From Neisseria sicca (GTDB lineage Bacteria; Pseudomonadota; Gammaproteobacteria; Burkholderiales; Neisseriaceae): a DNA stretch of 64,000 bases. The notes under the pieces were generated by a model, which was given only the letters and a program-made list of their open reading frames with translations, did not search any database and was not told where the DNA came from. Location: positions 62,001-126,000 of the forward strand of contig NZ_POXG01000008.1 in the NCBI RefSeq assembly GCF_003044565.1, given 5' to 3'. This document shows, piece by piece, positions 1-8,866 of this stretch (position 1 is the stretch's first letter; each line of letters begins with the position of its first letter). The translations under genes were made by a program, and so were the position numbers.

Positions 1-55
1 TGACGATTTGCGGCGGGTTTTTCTCGATGAGCTTGCCGGTCAGTCTGCTGATCAT
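1..55 (-). CDS. ruvA: Holliday junction DNA helicase RuvA, N-terminus only
   Basis: The first 18 codons are visible, read leftward from an ATG at 55-53, and the rest lies outside the window. The peptide begins MISRLTGKLIEKNPPQIV, which matches the conserved RuvA N-terminus (first beta strands of the OB-fold, domain I). RuvA binds four-way junctions and loads the RuvB motor for branch migration. The fragment is short, but the motif is distinctive for the family and especially for neisserial RuvA. Its upstream side holds an inverted uptake-word pair and the end of the divergent tRNA-Lys region. Confidence 0.8.
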   Translation of the reverse strand, partial: MISRLTGKLIEKNPPQIV

Positions 56-79
56 GTGAATTCCGAGTGGCGTTGGCGG

Positions 80-127
80 GGTCGTCTGAAAACGCGGTTT
101 TGTACGATGGCGGCGTTTCAGACGACC
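80..127. repeat. Inverted DNA uptake sequence pair upstream of ruvA
   Basis: GGTCGTCTGAA at 80-90 faces its reverse complement at 117-127. The 26-base loop is long for a terminator, so this is more likely two uptake words than an efficient hairpin. Confidence 0.6.
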
Positions 128-134
128 GTGATTG

Positions 135-170
135 TCTGGTGGATTCGGTTTAAACCGGTACGGCGTTTCC
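135..170 (+). repeat. Decayed left half of a Correia element
   Basis: The stretch GGTGGATT...TTTAAACC.GTACGGCGTT aligns with about three quarters of the first 36 bases of the intact Correia elements elsewhere in the window. No matching right end follows. It is probably the relic of an old insertion. Confidence 0.4.
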
Positions 171-204
171 GTATGGTTTGGCGTGCGTGTATCCGAAAGA
201 TAAT

Positions 205-236
205 AAAAAAGCTGAGTTTTTCAACTCAGCTTTTTA
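205..236 (-). terminator. Rho-independent terminator of tRNA-Lys
   Basis: The stem is AAAAAGCTGAG paired with CTCAGCTTTTT around a short loop. Leftward transcription from the tRNA gives a GC-containing hairpin followed by a U run. The structure is nearly symmetric and could also stop rightward transcripts. Confidence 0.8.
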
Positions 237-240
237 AATT

Positions 241-316
241 TGGTGGGTCGTGAGCGATTCGAACGCTCGACCAACGGATTAAAAGTCCGCTGCTCTACCG
301 ACTGAGCTAACGACCC
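241..316 (-). tRNA. tRNA-Lys (anticodon TTT)
   Basis: The minus strand reads GGGTCGTTAGCTCAG at the 5' end, has a CTTTTAA anticodon loop with anticodon TTT, a T-arm GTTCGAATC, and an encoded 3' CCA. The acceptor stem GGGTCGT pairs with ACGACCC. The gene is 76 nt with CCA and is expressed alone, with its own promoter and terminator. Confidence 0.97.
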
Positions 317-328
317 GATAAGCGGTGC

Positions 329-357
329 ATTATATGGATGCCGTTGGAAGGTGTCAA
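329..357 (-). promoter_or_regulatory. Sigma-70 promoter of tRNA-Lys
   Basis: On the minus strand, TTGACA (357-352) and TATAAT (334-329) are both perfect consensus hexamers separated by 17 bases. The -10 box ends 12 bases before the tRNA 5' end, as expected for a strong stable-RNA promoter. Confidence 0.9.
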
Positions 358-445
358 CTTATTTTTACCGGTATTGTATAAATTTTTGTTTCCAATGGTT
401 TTTATGTTTCATTGTCCAGCGTGCTCGCTGAAAAAAGCAATGCGC

Positions 446-2149
446 TTACAGCAGCCAGCCGCCGTCGAAACGGTTTAAAAATTCGCTAAATTGCTGTTGC
501 GCCCTCTGGATGATGATTGCGTCCTGCGTTTCCAATACGGCTTCAAAACGCGCCATTTCTGCGGCGATGATGTGTCGGTTGTCGCCGAGAAATTCTTCGT
601 ACAGGCGTTTGGCTTTTTCCAACAAATAGATATTGTGCTGCTGGTCGCGCGGATGAATTTTCAAGGCGGCAAGTTTGCGCAGGGAGGCTTCGATTTCTTC
701 AGGCGTCAGGTTTTGGCTGTTTTGACGGAAAACCTGATTCATGTGCAGATTCAGGTCGCGGTTGCTGATGTCGACTTCCAAAAGCCCGTTGACGTCGTAG
801 CTGAAGCGGACGTCTATCGATACCTGACCTTTCGGCTTGGGCGGGACGTTGACCGACAGTTCGCCCAGTTTCAGGTTTTCTTTGGCCAACATGGATTCGC
901 CCTGCAAAACATCGACCAAAATCACTTTCTGCCCGTCGTGGGAAGTGATGAAAGTTTCGACGCGCGAAACGGGAACGGGCATATTGCGTTCAATAATCGG
1001 GAAAAAACGTCCGGTAACGTATTGGCCGATGTCCATGCCGGCTTCCGTGCCGAGCGAGAAGGGCATAACGTCGGTAAGGACGACTTCTTCCACGCTTTCG
1101 TTACGCGCAATCAGCGCCGCCTGCACCGCCGCGCCACGTGCAATGGCTTCGTCGGGATTGACCGAAACAAGCGGGATGCGGCGGAACAATTGGGCAATGG
1201 AATGACGGATCATCGGCATCCGCGTCGCACCGCCGACCAAGATGATGCCGTCGATTTGCGAAGGGTGCAGCTTGGCATCGCGCAATGCGCGTTCCAGCGG
1301 TTGACGCAGGCGACCCATTAATGGCGTGGCGGCTTCTTGGAATTCCTCGCGGCTGATGACGGCAGAGTGAACCGTGTCGCCGTCATGGAAACGGATTTCG
1401 GTCTGCATGTCTTCGCCGAGTTTGCGCTTGGCAGTTTCCAATACCTGCCACAATTCGCTGTTTTGCGCCAGTTTGTCGCTTTCAGACGACGTCAGTGTCG
1501 TACATTTTTTCAGGAAGCACTGGCGCAAGACGTTGACGAAATCTTCGCCGCCCAAATGGTTGTCGCCCGCGCTGGCGGATACTTGGACGACGCCGTCGAA
1601 ATAATCGAGTACGGATACGTCAAATGTCCCGCCACCCAAGTCGTAAATCAAAAAGCGCGTGTCGTCGGGTTTTTCCTGCAAACCGTAGGCAAGACCGGCG
1701 GCAGTCGGCTCGTTGAGCAAACGTAAGACGTTTAAACCTGCCATCTGCGCCGCGTTTTTCGTTGCCTGACGCTGGATGGCGTTGAAATAGGCGGGAACGG
1801 TCAGAACGACATCGCATACCGGTTCTCCCAAAAAGGCTTCCGCATCTTCTTTCAGGCTTTTTAAAATCAGCGCGGACAATTCTTCGGCGCGGAACGTGCG
1901 CTTGCCCAAATGGAAAGTTTTATCCGTTCCCATAAATCGCTTGAACGCCGAGGCGGTCAGCGTCGGGGCGGTGGAGAGGCGTTCGCGTGCGGCGATGCCG
2001 GTCAGGATGCTGCCGTCTTCGGCGACGCTGATGACCGACGGTGTCAGAAAATGGCCGTGTTGGTTGGGAATCAGGCGGGTTTCGCCGTTGTGGAACTGGG
2101 CAATCAGGCTGTTGGTCGTGCCTAAGTCGATACCGATTTGCAGGGTCAT
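446..2149 (-). CDS. hscC: Hsp70-family chaperone HscC
   Basis: This is a 567-residue Hsp70 homologue, ATP-driven and presumably cytoplasmic. The actin-type ATPase fold is shown by [10 protein letters not shown] near residue 5, a phosphate-2 motif [11 protein letters not shown] near residue 170, and the adenosine motif [10 protein letters not shown] around residue 305. The substrate-binding domain follows ([11 protein letters not shown]). The protein is about 70 residues shorter than DnaK and lacks its long lid and tail. That length, and the absence of dnaJ or grpE next door, fit the HscC/Hsc62 branch (about 556 residues in E. coli) rather than DnaK. It is monocistronic, with an inverted uptake pair upstream. 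Its client proteins cannot be read from the sequence. Confidence 0.88.
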   Translation of the reverse strand: MTLQIGIDLGTTNSLIAQFHNGETRLIPNQHGHFLTPSVISVAEDGSILTGIAARERLSTAPTLTASAFKRFMGTDKTFHLGKRTFRAEELSALILKSLKEDAEAFLGEPVCDVVLTVPAYFNAIQRQATKNAAQMAGLNVLRLLNEPTAAGLAYGLQEKPDDTRFLIYDLGGGTFDVSVLDYFDGVVQVSASAGDNHLGGEDFVNVLRQCFLKKCTTLTSSESDKLAQNSELWQVLETAKRKLGEDMQTEIRFHDGDTVHSAVISREEFQEAATPLMGRLRQPLERALRDAKLHPSQIDGIILVGGATRMPMIRHSIAQLFRRIPLVSVNPDEAIARGAAVQAALIARNESVEEVVLTDVMPFSLGTEAGMDIGQYVTGRFFPIIERNMPVPVSRVETFITSHDGQKVILVDVLQGESMLAKENLKLGELSVNVPPKPKGQVSIDVRFSYDVNGLLEVDISNRDLNLHMNQVFRQNSQNLTPEEIEASLRKLAALKIHPRDQQHNIYLLEKAKRLYEEFLGDNRHIIAAEMARFEAVLETQDAIIIQRAQQQFSEFLNRFDGGWLL

Positions 2150-2483
2150 GAATGTCTCGTTTCGGAGGGGTTTGAATGTGTTTCAGACGACCTTTCACAT
2201 CATCCGCATGGGGTCGTCTGAAAGAGGGAAGATTGCAAAATCATAACATTTCTTCCATTTGTATGGAAAATCCGGCGGCGTTTCGGACTGGCGGATGGCG
2301 CGCTTTGTTGCCGTTTGGGGAAGGAAAATGGTTGGAATGGTTTTTATCGTAAGATGGGTTGTGTATTTGCCGACGTTTCTAATCCGACATTGCTCTTGGC
2401 AATATAAATAAAAATAATAATTATTCTCTAATTTGGGAAAATATGTTAGGCTGATTTCTTTATTGTGTTAATGACTTAAGACG
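2150..2483. other. Divergent hscC-zupT intergenic region
   Basis: It holds an inverted uptake pair (2181-2223) beside hscC and a very AT-rich stretch at about 2400-2460 with the palindromic core AATAATTATT, just ahead of zupT. A metal-responsive operator would be plausible there, but I see no clear Fur or Zur consensus. Confidence 0.5.
2181..2223. repeat. Inverted uptake pair, TTCAGACGACC first
   Basis: TTTCAGACGACC at 2181-2192 is followed by GGTCGTCTGAAA at 2212-2223. It lies in the hscC leader rather than at a gene end. Confidence 0.6.
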
Positions 2484-3293
2484 ATGCCTGATATCAGCTC
2501 AACCAACCTCATCACCGCCTTCGGCATCGCCCTTGCCGCCGGATTGTTTACCGTATTGGGCAGCGGGTTGGTGATGTTTTCCAAAACGCCCAACCCGCGC
2601 GTATTGTCGTTCGGGTTGGCGTTTGCGGGCGGGGCGATGGTGTATGTGTCGCTGACGGAGATTTTCAACAAATCCAGCGAAGCCTTCGGGCAGGTTTACG
2701 ACAAAGACAAAGCCTTCGCCGCCGCGACGCTGGCTTTTCTGGCAGGCATGGGGGCGATTGCGCTGATTGACCGCCTTGTGCCGAACCCGCATGAAACGCT
2801 CGACCCGCACGACCCCGCCTTTCAGGAAAACAAACGCCGCCACATCGCCCGCGTCGGCATGATGGCGGCGTTTGCGATTACCGCGCACAACTTCCCCGAA
2901 GGTTTGGCAACTTTTTTCGCCACGCTGGAAAATCCCGCCGTCGGAATGCCGCTGGCGCTCGCGATTGCGATACACAATATTCCCGAAGGCATTTCCATTG
3001 CCGCGCCCGTTTATTTCGCCACCCGCAACCGCAAAAAAACCGTCCTCGCCTGCCTCGCTTCAGGGCTTGCCGAACCTTTGGGCGCGGTTTTGGGCTACAC
3101 CATGCTCAAGCCGTTTTTATCGCCTTTCGTGTTCGGCGCAGTGTTCGGCGTGATTGCGGGCGTGATGGTGTTTCTTGCGTTGGACGAATTGCTGCCCGCC
3201 GCCAAGCGTTATTCCGACGGACACGAAACCGTTTACGGGTTGACGTCCGGCATGGCGGTGATTGCGCTGAGTTTGGTGTTGTTTCATTTTTAA
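2484..3293 (+). CDS. zupT: Zinc transporter ZupT (ZIP family)
   Basis: This inner-membrane ZIP permease of 269 residues imports zinc and probably other divalent metals. About eight membrane segments are visible. The paired metal-site motifs are HNFPEG at residue 135 and HNIPEG at residue 164, the hallmark of the ZIP/ZupT signature. A cytoplasmic loop rich in charged residues (about 95-125) lies between the third and fourth segments. The length equals that of E. coli ZupT. The ATG follows a strongly AT-rich leader. It stands alone; the next gene on the same strand starts 304 bases later. Confidence 0.93.
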   Translation: MPDISSTNLITAFGIALAAGLFTVLGSGLVMFSKTPNPRVLSFGLAFAGGAMVYVSLTEIFNKSSEAFGQVYDKDKAFAAATLAFLAGMGAIALIDRLVPNPHETLDPHDPAFQENKRRHIARVGMMAAFAITAHNFPEGLATFFATLENPAVGMPLALAIAIHNIPEGISIAAPVYFATRNRKKTVLACLASGLAEPLGAVLGYTMLKPFLSPFVFGAVFGVIAGVMVFLALDELLPAAKRYSDGHETVYGLTSGMAVIALSLVLFHF

Positions 3294-3597
3294 ATCTGAA
3301 CTAGACAGGCGCGGCAGAGTCAAAAGCAGTGTCGAGGTCGTCTGAAACTTTAAGCAGGGCGGGTTGGCTAAGGAATGCGGATAAATCGAAAAGATAAATA
3401 AAGGTAGTAAGTATAATATGCTAAAAATGTATATAAAATCGCATATTTCAGCTGTGAATTAGGGTTTTTGTAACATAAATTTACGAAATTTTATAGGTTT
3501 GTTATTCGATAAAAATAGAATCTATGTGAAATTAATATCATTATTCTGCTATACTTAAAAACACTTTCTTAATTTTGACTATCCGTTTGGAGAAAAA
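3294..3597. other. zupT-TM2 intergenic region
   Basis: This is 304 bases of low-GC DNA with one single uptake word near 3345 and the promoter of the following gene at its right end. No ORF or RNA gene was recognised. Confidence 0.6.
3547..3555 (+). promoter_or_regulatory. Extended -10 promoter of the TM2 gene
   Basis: TGCTATACT (TGn plus -10 hexamer) lies 43 bases before the ATG. The -35 region is weak, as is usual for extended -10 promoters. A ribosome site GGAGA follows just before the ATG. Confidence 0.5.
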
Positions 3598-3882
3598 ATG
3601 TCCGAAAATACACCTCTGCAATCCCTTCCTACTACCAACAAACGCATCATCGCCGCGGCTTTGGCGTTCTTTTTAGGTTGCTTCGGAGCGCATAAATTCT
3701 ATTTGGGCTTAAACAAAGCCGGTATCATCTATTTGGCGATTGGCGTGGTGGGTATGTTTTTTGTCTATCCTGCTTTGATAGCTGTTGTCGGTTTATCTCT
3801 CTTCGACATCTTTAAATACCTGACATCTACGCCGGAAGAATTTGAACAAGTTTATGTTGTCGGTAAGAAAGAATGGTTTTAA
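3598..3882 (+). CDS. TM2 domain membrane protein
   Basis: This 94-residue protein has a TM2 domain: two hydrophobic helices (about 18-36 and 42-66) around a short turn. The first half carries the typical GCFGAHKFYLG motif (residues 28-38), followed by a TSTPEEF tail. The biochemical role of bacterial TM2 proteins is not settled. The start is backed by GGAGA seven bases upstream. It is convergent with the purine permease, and both end at a shared perfect uptake-word palindrome. Confidence 0.85.
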   Translation: MSENTPLQSLPTTNKRIIAAALAFFLGCFGAHKFYLGLNKAGIIYLAIGVVGMFFVYPALIAVVGLSLFDIFKYLTSTPEEFEQVYVVGKKEWF

Positions 3883-3963
3883 GCATTGGCTGATTGATGC
3901 CTTTGAATATTGAGCGGAACGATAGTGCGAAGTTTTAAATATTCATTGCATCTTAAAAACCAA

Positions 3964-3997
3964 AAAAGGTCGTCTGAAAATTTTCAGACGACCTTTT
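3964..3997. terminator. Bidirectional terminator built from an uptake-word palindrome
   Basis: A perfect 34-base palindrome (AAAAGGTCGTCTGAAAA and its complement) sits between two convergent genes. It has A and T tracts on both sides, so it can serve either strand. Confidence 0.85.
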
Positions 3998-4036
3998 GCT
4001 ATTGCGGGGAATGAAACAGCTAACCTGAAAACGGCA

Positions 4037-5350
4037 TCAGCCGCCCAGATACCAGAATTTCAACGCCCACAATACGGCAACTATCCACACCATAGGCGGC
4101 ACGTCTTTGACGCGGTTGCATAAAAGTTTAATCACGGCATAGCTGATGAAGCCGAAAGCGATGCCGTCGGCAATCGAGTAGGTGAACGGCATGAACACGA
4201 TGGTCAGGAAAGCGGGAGCGGCTTCGGTCATATCGTCCCAGTCGATTTCACGCGCGCTGCGCAGCATTTGCGCACCGACGTAGAGCAGTGCGGGCGCGGT
4301 GGCGAAACCGGGGATACTTTGAATCAGCGGCGAAAAAATCAGACACGCCAGCATCAATACGCCGACGGTTACGGCGGTCAGTCCCGTGCGGCCGCCTGCG
4401 GACACGCCCGCCGCGCTTTCGACATACGGCGTGGTTGAAGACGTACCCAGTGCGGCACCGGCGACGATGGCGGTCGAGTCGGCGAACAGGGCGCGTTTCA
4501 GACGAGGCAGTTTGCCGTCTTCCAGCAGGCCTGCGCGGTGGGAAACGCCGACCAGCGTGCCGGTGGAGTCAAACAAATCGACCAGAAAGAAGACGAAAAT
4601 CACGCTGACCATGTTGAGGGTAAACAGACCATTGAAATCCATCTGCATGAAAGTCGGCGCCATGCTCGGAATTTCGCCGACCACGCCTTTAAAATCGCTC
4701 AAGCCCAGCAGGGTGGAAATGGCTGTGAGTGTCAGAATAGTCAAGATAATCGCACCTTTGACACGGAAATGCCCCAAAGCCACCACCATAGCGAAGCCTG
4801 CCAGCACCAAGAGCGCGACGGGTTGGTGGATGTCGCCCAGTTTCACCAAAGTCGCGTCGCTGGCAACGATAATGCCAGAACCTTTGAGTGCAATCAGCGA
4901 CAGAAACAGCCCGATACCGGCGGCAATCGACATTTTCAAACCCATAGGCAGCGCGTTCACCAGCATTTCGCGCACTTTGAAAAAGCTGAATAAAATAAAA
5001 ATAATGCCGGAAACGAAAACCGCGCCCAAAGCCACCTGCCAGGGTACGCCCATGCCTTTGACGACGGCGAAAGTAAAGTAGGCGTTCAAACCCATGCCCG
5101 GTGCGAGTGCAATCGGATAGTTGCCGACGAAGCCCATCACGAAGCAGCCGATGGCGGAAGCGATACAGGTGGCGACGAATACCGCGCCCATGTCCATGCC
5201 CGTTTCGCCGAGAATCAGCGGATTGACGATGATGATGTAACACATGGCGAGGAAGGTGGTCAGACCTGCCATCAGCTCCGTGCGCACATTTGTGCCATTT
5301 GCGCGTAAATTGAATATACGCTCCAGCACATTTTGATTTGAAGTAGTCAT
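4037..5350 (-). CDS. Purine permease, AzgA/GhxP-type (NCS2)
   Basis: This 437-residue inner-membrane permease has about 12-14 hydrophobic segments. Family features are an N-terminal NVRTELMAGLTTFLAM stretch, the NPLILG motif near residue 43, the APGMGLNAYF motif near residue 84, and the substrate-site region DLFDSTGTL around residue 260. These place it in the AzgA-like branch of nucleobase permeases, which take up adenine, guanine or hypoxanthine with protons, rather than the uracil/xanthine branch. The exact purine cannot be decided here. It is monocistronic and convergent with the TM2 gene. Confidence 0.88.
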   Translation of the reverse strand: MTTSNQNVLERIFNLRANGTNVRTELMAGLTTFLAMCYIIIVNPLILGETGMDMGAVFVATCIASAIGCFVMGFVGNYPIALAPGMGLNAYFTFAVVKGMGVPWQVALGAVFVSGIIFILFSFFKVREMLVNALPMGLKMSIAAGIGLFLSLIALKGSGIIVASDATLVKLGDIHQPVALLVLAGFAMVVALGHFRVKGAIILTILTLTAISTLLGLSDFKGVVGEIPSMAPTFMQMDFNGLFTLNMVSVIFVFFLVDLFDSTGTLVGVSHRAGLLEDGKLPRLKRALFADSTAIVAGAALGTSSTTPYVESAAGVSAGGRTGLTAVTVGVLMLACLIFSPLIQSIPGFATAPALLYVGAQMLRSAREIDWDDMTEAAPAFLTIVFMPFTYSIADGIAFGFISYAVIKLLCNRVKDVPPMVWIVAVLWALKFWYLGG

Positions 5351-5659
5351 GATTTATGCTTTTCAAAAAAAAAGGAAATTTGCGGGCGGTATTATACTGA
5401 AAACGCCTTGCTGTCGGGTGAAAAATTGTCAACATTTTGCCGAAGGCAACACGCAGTTATTTCTGCCGTTTCTGCGCGTGAATAAGACGGAGCAGGGCGG
5501 GAGGTCGTCTGAAAATCGGAGCGTTGGGTTTTCAGACGACCTTTGCCCTTTGAATACAGTGGTAAACACGGAAAGGTCGTCCGAAACCATGTTCCGAATA
5601 CATTGTCCGCACTGGCGCGCAAGCGTAAAATTTCCGTTTTCCCACAATGTGCCACACTC
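5351..5659. other. Divergent intergenic region between the purine permease and the AEC carrier
   Basis: It contains an A9 tract near 5367, an inverted uptake pair at 5502-5542, and a mismatched uptake word (GGTCGTCCGAA) near 5573. No gene was recognised. Confidence 0.6.
5502..5542. repeat. Inverted uptake pair
   Basis: AGGTCGTCTGAAAA is followed, after 13 bases, by TTTTCAGACGACCT and a T run. The hairpin lies between divergent genes, so it terminates nothing obvious. Confidence 0.65.
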
Positions 5660-6592
5660 ATGGAAACCGCCTTGCTCCTTGCCGGCAAAATCACCGAGCT
5701 GACCCTGATTGTCCTGATGGGCATGGCGTTGGTGAAGTTTAAGCTCCTGAATTCCGAACACAGCCGCACGCTCTCCGTCATCGCGCTCTACCTCATCAGT
5801 CCGTCGGTGATGATCCACGCCTTCCAAATCGAGAACACGCCCGATATCATTGACGGACTGAAGCTCTCGGTTGCCCTAGCAGTCGTGTTCCACATCCTAC
5901 TGATCGCGCTGGGCAGGCTTTTCAAAACCGTGTTCAAGCTCGATACGCTCGAACACGCCGCCACGGTTTACACCAATTCCGGCAACCTCATCATCCCGCT
6001 GGTGATGTCCATTTTCGGACCGCAATGGGTGATTTACACCAGCGGCTTCATCATCGTCCAAATGTTCCTTTTCTGGACGCACCTGCGCCTGCTGCTTTGT
6101 GGGCGCGGCAATCTTGCGTGGAAAACCGTATTCACCAACATCAACATCCTGTCCATCTTTGCCGGCGTGTTCATGTTTGCCTTCCAAATCAAACTGCCGC
6201 ACATCATCGACAACACGCTCGCCACCGTCGGCAGCATGATAGGCCCGGTCGCCATGCTCGTTGCCGGAATGCTGATTGCCTCGCTGCCGCTCAAAGAAAT
6301 CGTCCTCTCCAAACGGATTTACCTCGTCGCCCTCCTGCGTCTGATACTTATCCCGCTGATTCTGCTGGTGTTTGTCAAAGTTTCAGGCATAGCCCACATT
6401 GGCGGACACAGCGATACCGTCGTCCTCATCAGCTTCCTCGCTACCGTCAGCCCCGCCGCGTCCACCGTTACCCAAATGGCGATGGTTTATGGTCAAAACG
6501 CCCGTAAAGCCAGTGCAATTTACGGTATCACCACGCTGCTGTGCGTCATCACCATGCCGCTGATGATTGCGTTGTATCAAGCGATGGTTTAA
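5660..6592 (+). CDS. AEC-family transporter (auxin efflux carrier / MdcF-like)
   Basis: This 310-residue inner-membrane carrier of the AEC family has about ten hydrophobic helices in two five-helix halves. Characteristic features are the YTNSGNLIIPL motif near residue 101 and the C-terminal SPAASTVTQMA motif near residue 268. Bacterial members move malate, malonate or other organic acids. The substrate is unknown here because no metabolic genes flank it. The reading frame stays open to 5543, but the upstream part contains a degenerate uptake word and soluble, unconserved sequence. I therefore start at METALLLAGK, 40 codons in. Confidence 0.83.
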   Translation: METALLLAGKITELTLIVLMGMALVKFKLLNSEHSRTLSVIALYLISPSVMIHAFQIENTPDIIDGLKLSVALAVVFHILLIALGRLFKTVFKLDTLEHAATVYTNSGNLIIPLVMSIFGPQWVIYTSGFIIVQMFLFWTHLRLLLCGRGNLAWKTVFTNINILSIFAGVFMFAFQIKLPHIIDNTLATVGSMIGPVAMLVAGMLIASLPLKEIVLSKRIYLVALLRLILIPLILLVFVKVSGIAHIGGHSDTVVLISFLATVSPAASTVTQMAMVYGQNARKASAIYGITTLLCVITMPLMIALYQAMV

Positions 6593-6607
6593 AAGGGTTG
6601 GGTTAAG

Positions 6608-6654
6608 AAAAAGGTCGTCTGAAAACCCAGATTTGAGTTTTCAGACGACCTTTT
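6608..6654. terminator. Uptake-word hairpin after the AEC carrier
   Basis: AAAAGGTCGTCTGAAAAC pairs with GTTTTCAGACGACCTTTT around a short loop and ends in a T run. It lies 16 bases after the AEC stop codon. Confidence 0.75.
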
Positions 6655-6690
6655 GTTGCTACAATCCGTTTTTTTATTATTGCCATTGTC

Positions 6691-8631
6691 ATGAAAGCCA
6701 GCGTCTGCCTCTCACTATTGTTCCTGCTCGCCGCCTGCCAACCCGACTCCGCAGCCGTAGATACCGCCGCGCCGATCGCGCGCAAGCCTTCTTATTTTGA
6801 GTCTGACAAACGCCAAGCCGCCACGCCGGTTAAAACGCAAACGCCCGCGCTGTCCGCCATCCGCAACCGCGCCGATTTCGACCTGCTTTCGCGCGTTTAC
6901 GAACAAGACAGCGAATACGAAATCCCGCACGTCCTCTTCCTTATCGACTGCGAAGACAACAACCGCACCGACTACATCAACACGCCGAAATACCGCCTGC
7001 ACGAAACCTATCTCGCCGAGATTTTGAAGCCGATGCCGACGCGCAAAGAATTGTTGGAACAATACCGCAGCCCGAACTGCCGCTTCCTGTTCGGCACCAT
7101 CAGCTGGCAGAACAGCACTCAAGAATACGTTTACGAATTTTGGGAAGGCGACAAAATCACACCCGAATTACTGAAATTGGCAGAAGGCCGTCTGAAAGAC
7201 AGTTTCTTTGCCCCGCTGCGCTACAAAACCAATTCCCTGTGGCAGGAAACCGTTGCCGCGCAAAGCAAAGTCCCCTTCGTAACCCAAGAAAGCCTGATAC
7301 AGAATTTCCCTTATCTGCCGTTGCACAGAGGGAAAGCGGTAGGCACATTGCGCGTCATCACTCAGGAAGACGACCTTTACGATGTCGGCGCGGACGACAT
7401 CATCATCTTGAAAGAAGTGCCGCTGGTATTGCCGCCCGTAGCAGGCATCATCAGCGAAAAACCGTCCACCGCGCTTTCGCATGTGAACGTCTTGGCGCGC
7501 GGCTGGGGCATTCCCAACATCTACCTCAAAGACGCGGAAAAAATCCTCGCGCCCTATATCGGCCGCCGTATCGAATTGGCAGCCGACGCGAAACAATACC
7601 GGGTCGCCCAAATCAGCCGAAACACTGCCGCCAAAACATTTTCAGACGACCTCTCCCTGCCGCAGCCCGACACTTCCGATTACAGCCTGCGGCCGCTTGC
7701 CAACTTGCGCCGTGAAGACAGCCGTTACTGCGGCAGCAAAGCCGCCAACCTCGGCCATATCCGCGCCCATATCGCAGGCAGCAACGTCCCCGACGGATTC
7801 TGCATCCCCTTCGCCTATTACCGCGCCATGATGGACAAACTCGGCATCAACGCGGCAACACTGGCGCAAATCGAATCGCAAAGCGGCGGTGACAACCGCA
7901 AACGCCGCACCGCCTTGCTCGCATTGCAGAAAAAAATCACCGATGCCGAAATCCCGTCCGAATGGAAACGCACCTGGGCGGAACAATGGCGCAGCCAGTT
8001 AAACAGCAAAGGCGTGTTCGTCCGCAGCTCGTCCAATTCCGAAGACCTGCCGAATTTCAGCGGCGCAGGGCTGTACACCACCGTGCCGAACGTAACCGGC
8101 GAAAACGCATTGGCGGAAGCAGTGAAACAATCTTGGGCTTCCGTTTTCAATTACAGCGCGTACGAAGCCCGACGCATCGCCGGACTGCCGCACGACAGCG
8201 TGAAAATGAGCGTCTTCGTCCAGCAAAGCATCAATGCCGACCTCTCCGGCGTACTCGTTACCGTCAATCCCTACGATACCGCGCAGAAAAACACTTCCTA
8301 CATCGCCGCCAAACGAGGGCTGGGCATTCGCGTGGTCGAAGGAAAACGGGTGGCGGAACAAGCCGTTTACAACCGCCGCAACGACTCAGTACAACGCCTC
8401 AGCTCCTCCAACGAAACCACCGCCCTGCAACTGGATGAAAACGGCGGCGTCAGGGAAGTACCGATCACCGGCGGCAACGTCATGAACCACGGCCAAATCC
8501 GCCGCCTCGACCAAGCCGGCCAGCAAATCAAAGAGCTTTTCGGCAACGGCGAACAAGACATAGAATGGGCTTTCGCAGGCGGAAAACTCGTCATCCTTCA
8601 GGCAAGGCCTTATTTAAACGGCGGACGGTAA
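6691..8631 (+). CDS. Predicted exported GWD-like dikinase lipoprotein
   Basis: This is a 646-residue protein. A short hydrophobic leader ends in the lipobox LAAC (Cys16), so it should be lipidated outside the cytoplasmic membrane. Residues about 60-230 are unrecognised. A swivelling phosphohistidine domain follows, with LSHVNVLAR (His264). Residues about 345-640 form the ATP-grasp domain of PPDK/PEP synthase, with CGSKAANLG, RSSSNSEDL and the closing ILQARPYL. The order His domain then ATP domain, with no PEP-binding barrel, is that of plant glucan water dikinase and opposite to PEP synthase. The LSHV.V.AR motif also matches GWD. The seen facts are order and motifs. Function and substrate are inference, and an ATP-using enzyme outside the cytoplasm would be odd. 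The stop codon lies inside a Correia element. Confidence 0.72.
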   Translation: MKASVCLSLLFLLAACQPDSAAVDTAAPIARKPSYFESDKRQAATPVKTQTPALSAIRNRADFDLLSRVYEQDSEYEIPHVLFLIDCEDNNRTDYINTPKYRLHETYLAEILKPMPTRKELLEQYRSPNCRFLFGTISWQNSTQEYVYEFWEGDKITPELLKLAEGRLKDSFFAPLRYKTNSLWQETVAAQSKVPFVTQESLIQNFPYLPLHRGKAVGTLRVITQEDDLYDVGADDIIILKEVPLVLPPVAGIISEKPSTALSHVNVLARGWGIPNIYLKDAEKILAPYIGRRIELAADAKQYRVAQISRNTAAKTFSDDLSLPQPDTSDYSLRPLANLRREDSRYCGSKAANLGHIRAHIAGSNVPDGFCIPFAYYRAMMDKLGINAATLAQIESQSGGDNRKRRTALLALQKKITDAEIPSEWKRTWAEQWRSQLNSKGVFVRSSSNSEDLPNFSGAGLYTTVPNVTGENALAEAVKQSWASVFNYSAYEARRIAGLPHDSVKMSVFVQQSINADLSGVLVTVNPYDTAQKNTSYIAAKRGLGIRVVEGKRVAEQAVYNRRNDSVQRLSSSNETTALQLDENGGVREVPITGGNVMNHGQIRRLDQAGQQIKELFGNGEQDIEWAFAGGKLVILQARPYLNGGR

Positions 8632-8785
8632 AGTGGATTAACTTTAAACCAGTACGGCGTTGCCTCGCCTTAGCTCAAAGAGAACGATTCTCTAAGGTGC
8701 TGAAGCACCAAGTGAATCGGTTCCGTACTATCTGTACTGTCTGCGGCTTCGTCGCCTTGTCCTGATTTAAATTTAATCCACTATA
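8629..8785. mobile_element. Correia element (CREE), full-length 157 bp
   Basis: Terminal inverted repeats (left TAAAGTGGATTAAC, one mismatch; right TTAATCCACTATA) enclose the conserved GTACGGCGTTGCCTCG and CGGCTTCGTCGCCTTG arms and the 50-bp central insert. The insert holds two small hairpins (AGAGAA/TTCTCT and GGTGCT/AGCACC). The TA target is fused to the stop codon of the preceding gene. Confidence 0.92.
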
Positions 8786-8866
8786 AAATGGGAAAGGAAA
8801 GAGGTCGTCTGAAAACGCGGCTTCAATGAAGTTCAAAACCAAAATCAGCTTAACAAAGGAAACATC

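Noticed and set aside
8-253. 81-codon open frame at the left edge
   Set aside because: It runs across the start of ruvA on the other strand, an uptake pair, a Correia relic and the tRNA terminator. Its peptide is not protein-like.
2400-2460. Fur or Zur box before zupT
   Set aside because: There is an AATAATTATT palindrome, but it is too short and too AT-biased to call a specific operator.
4288-5081. Long frames opposite the purine permease
   Set aside because: They are opposite-strand shadows of a well-supported permease.
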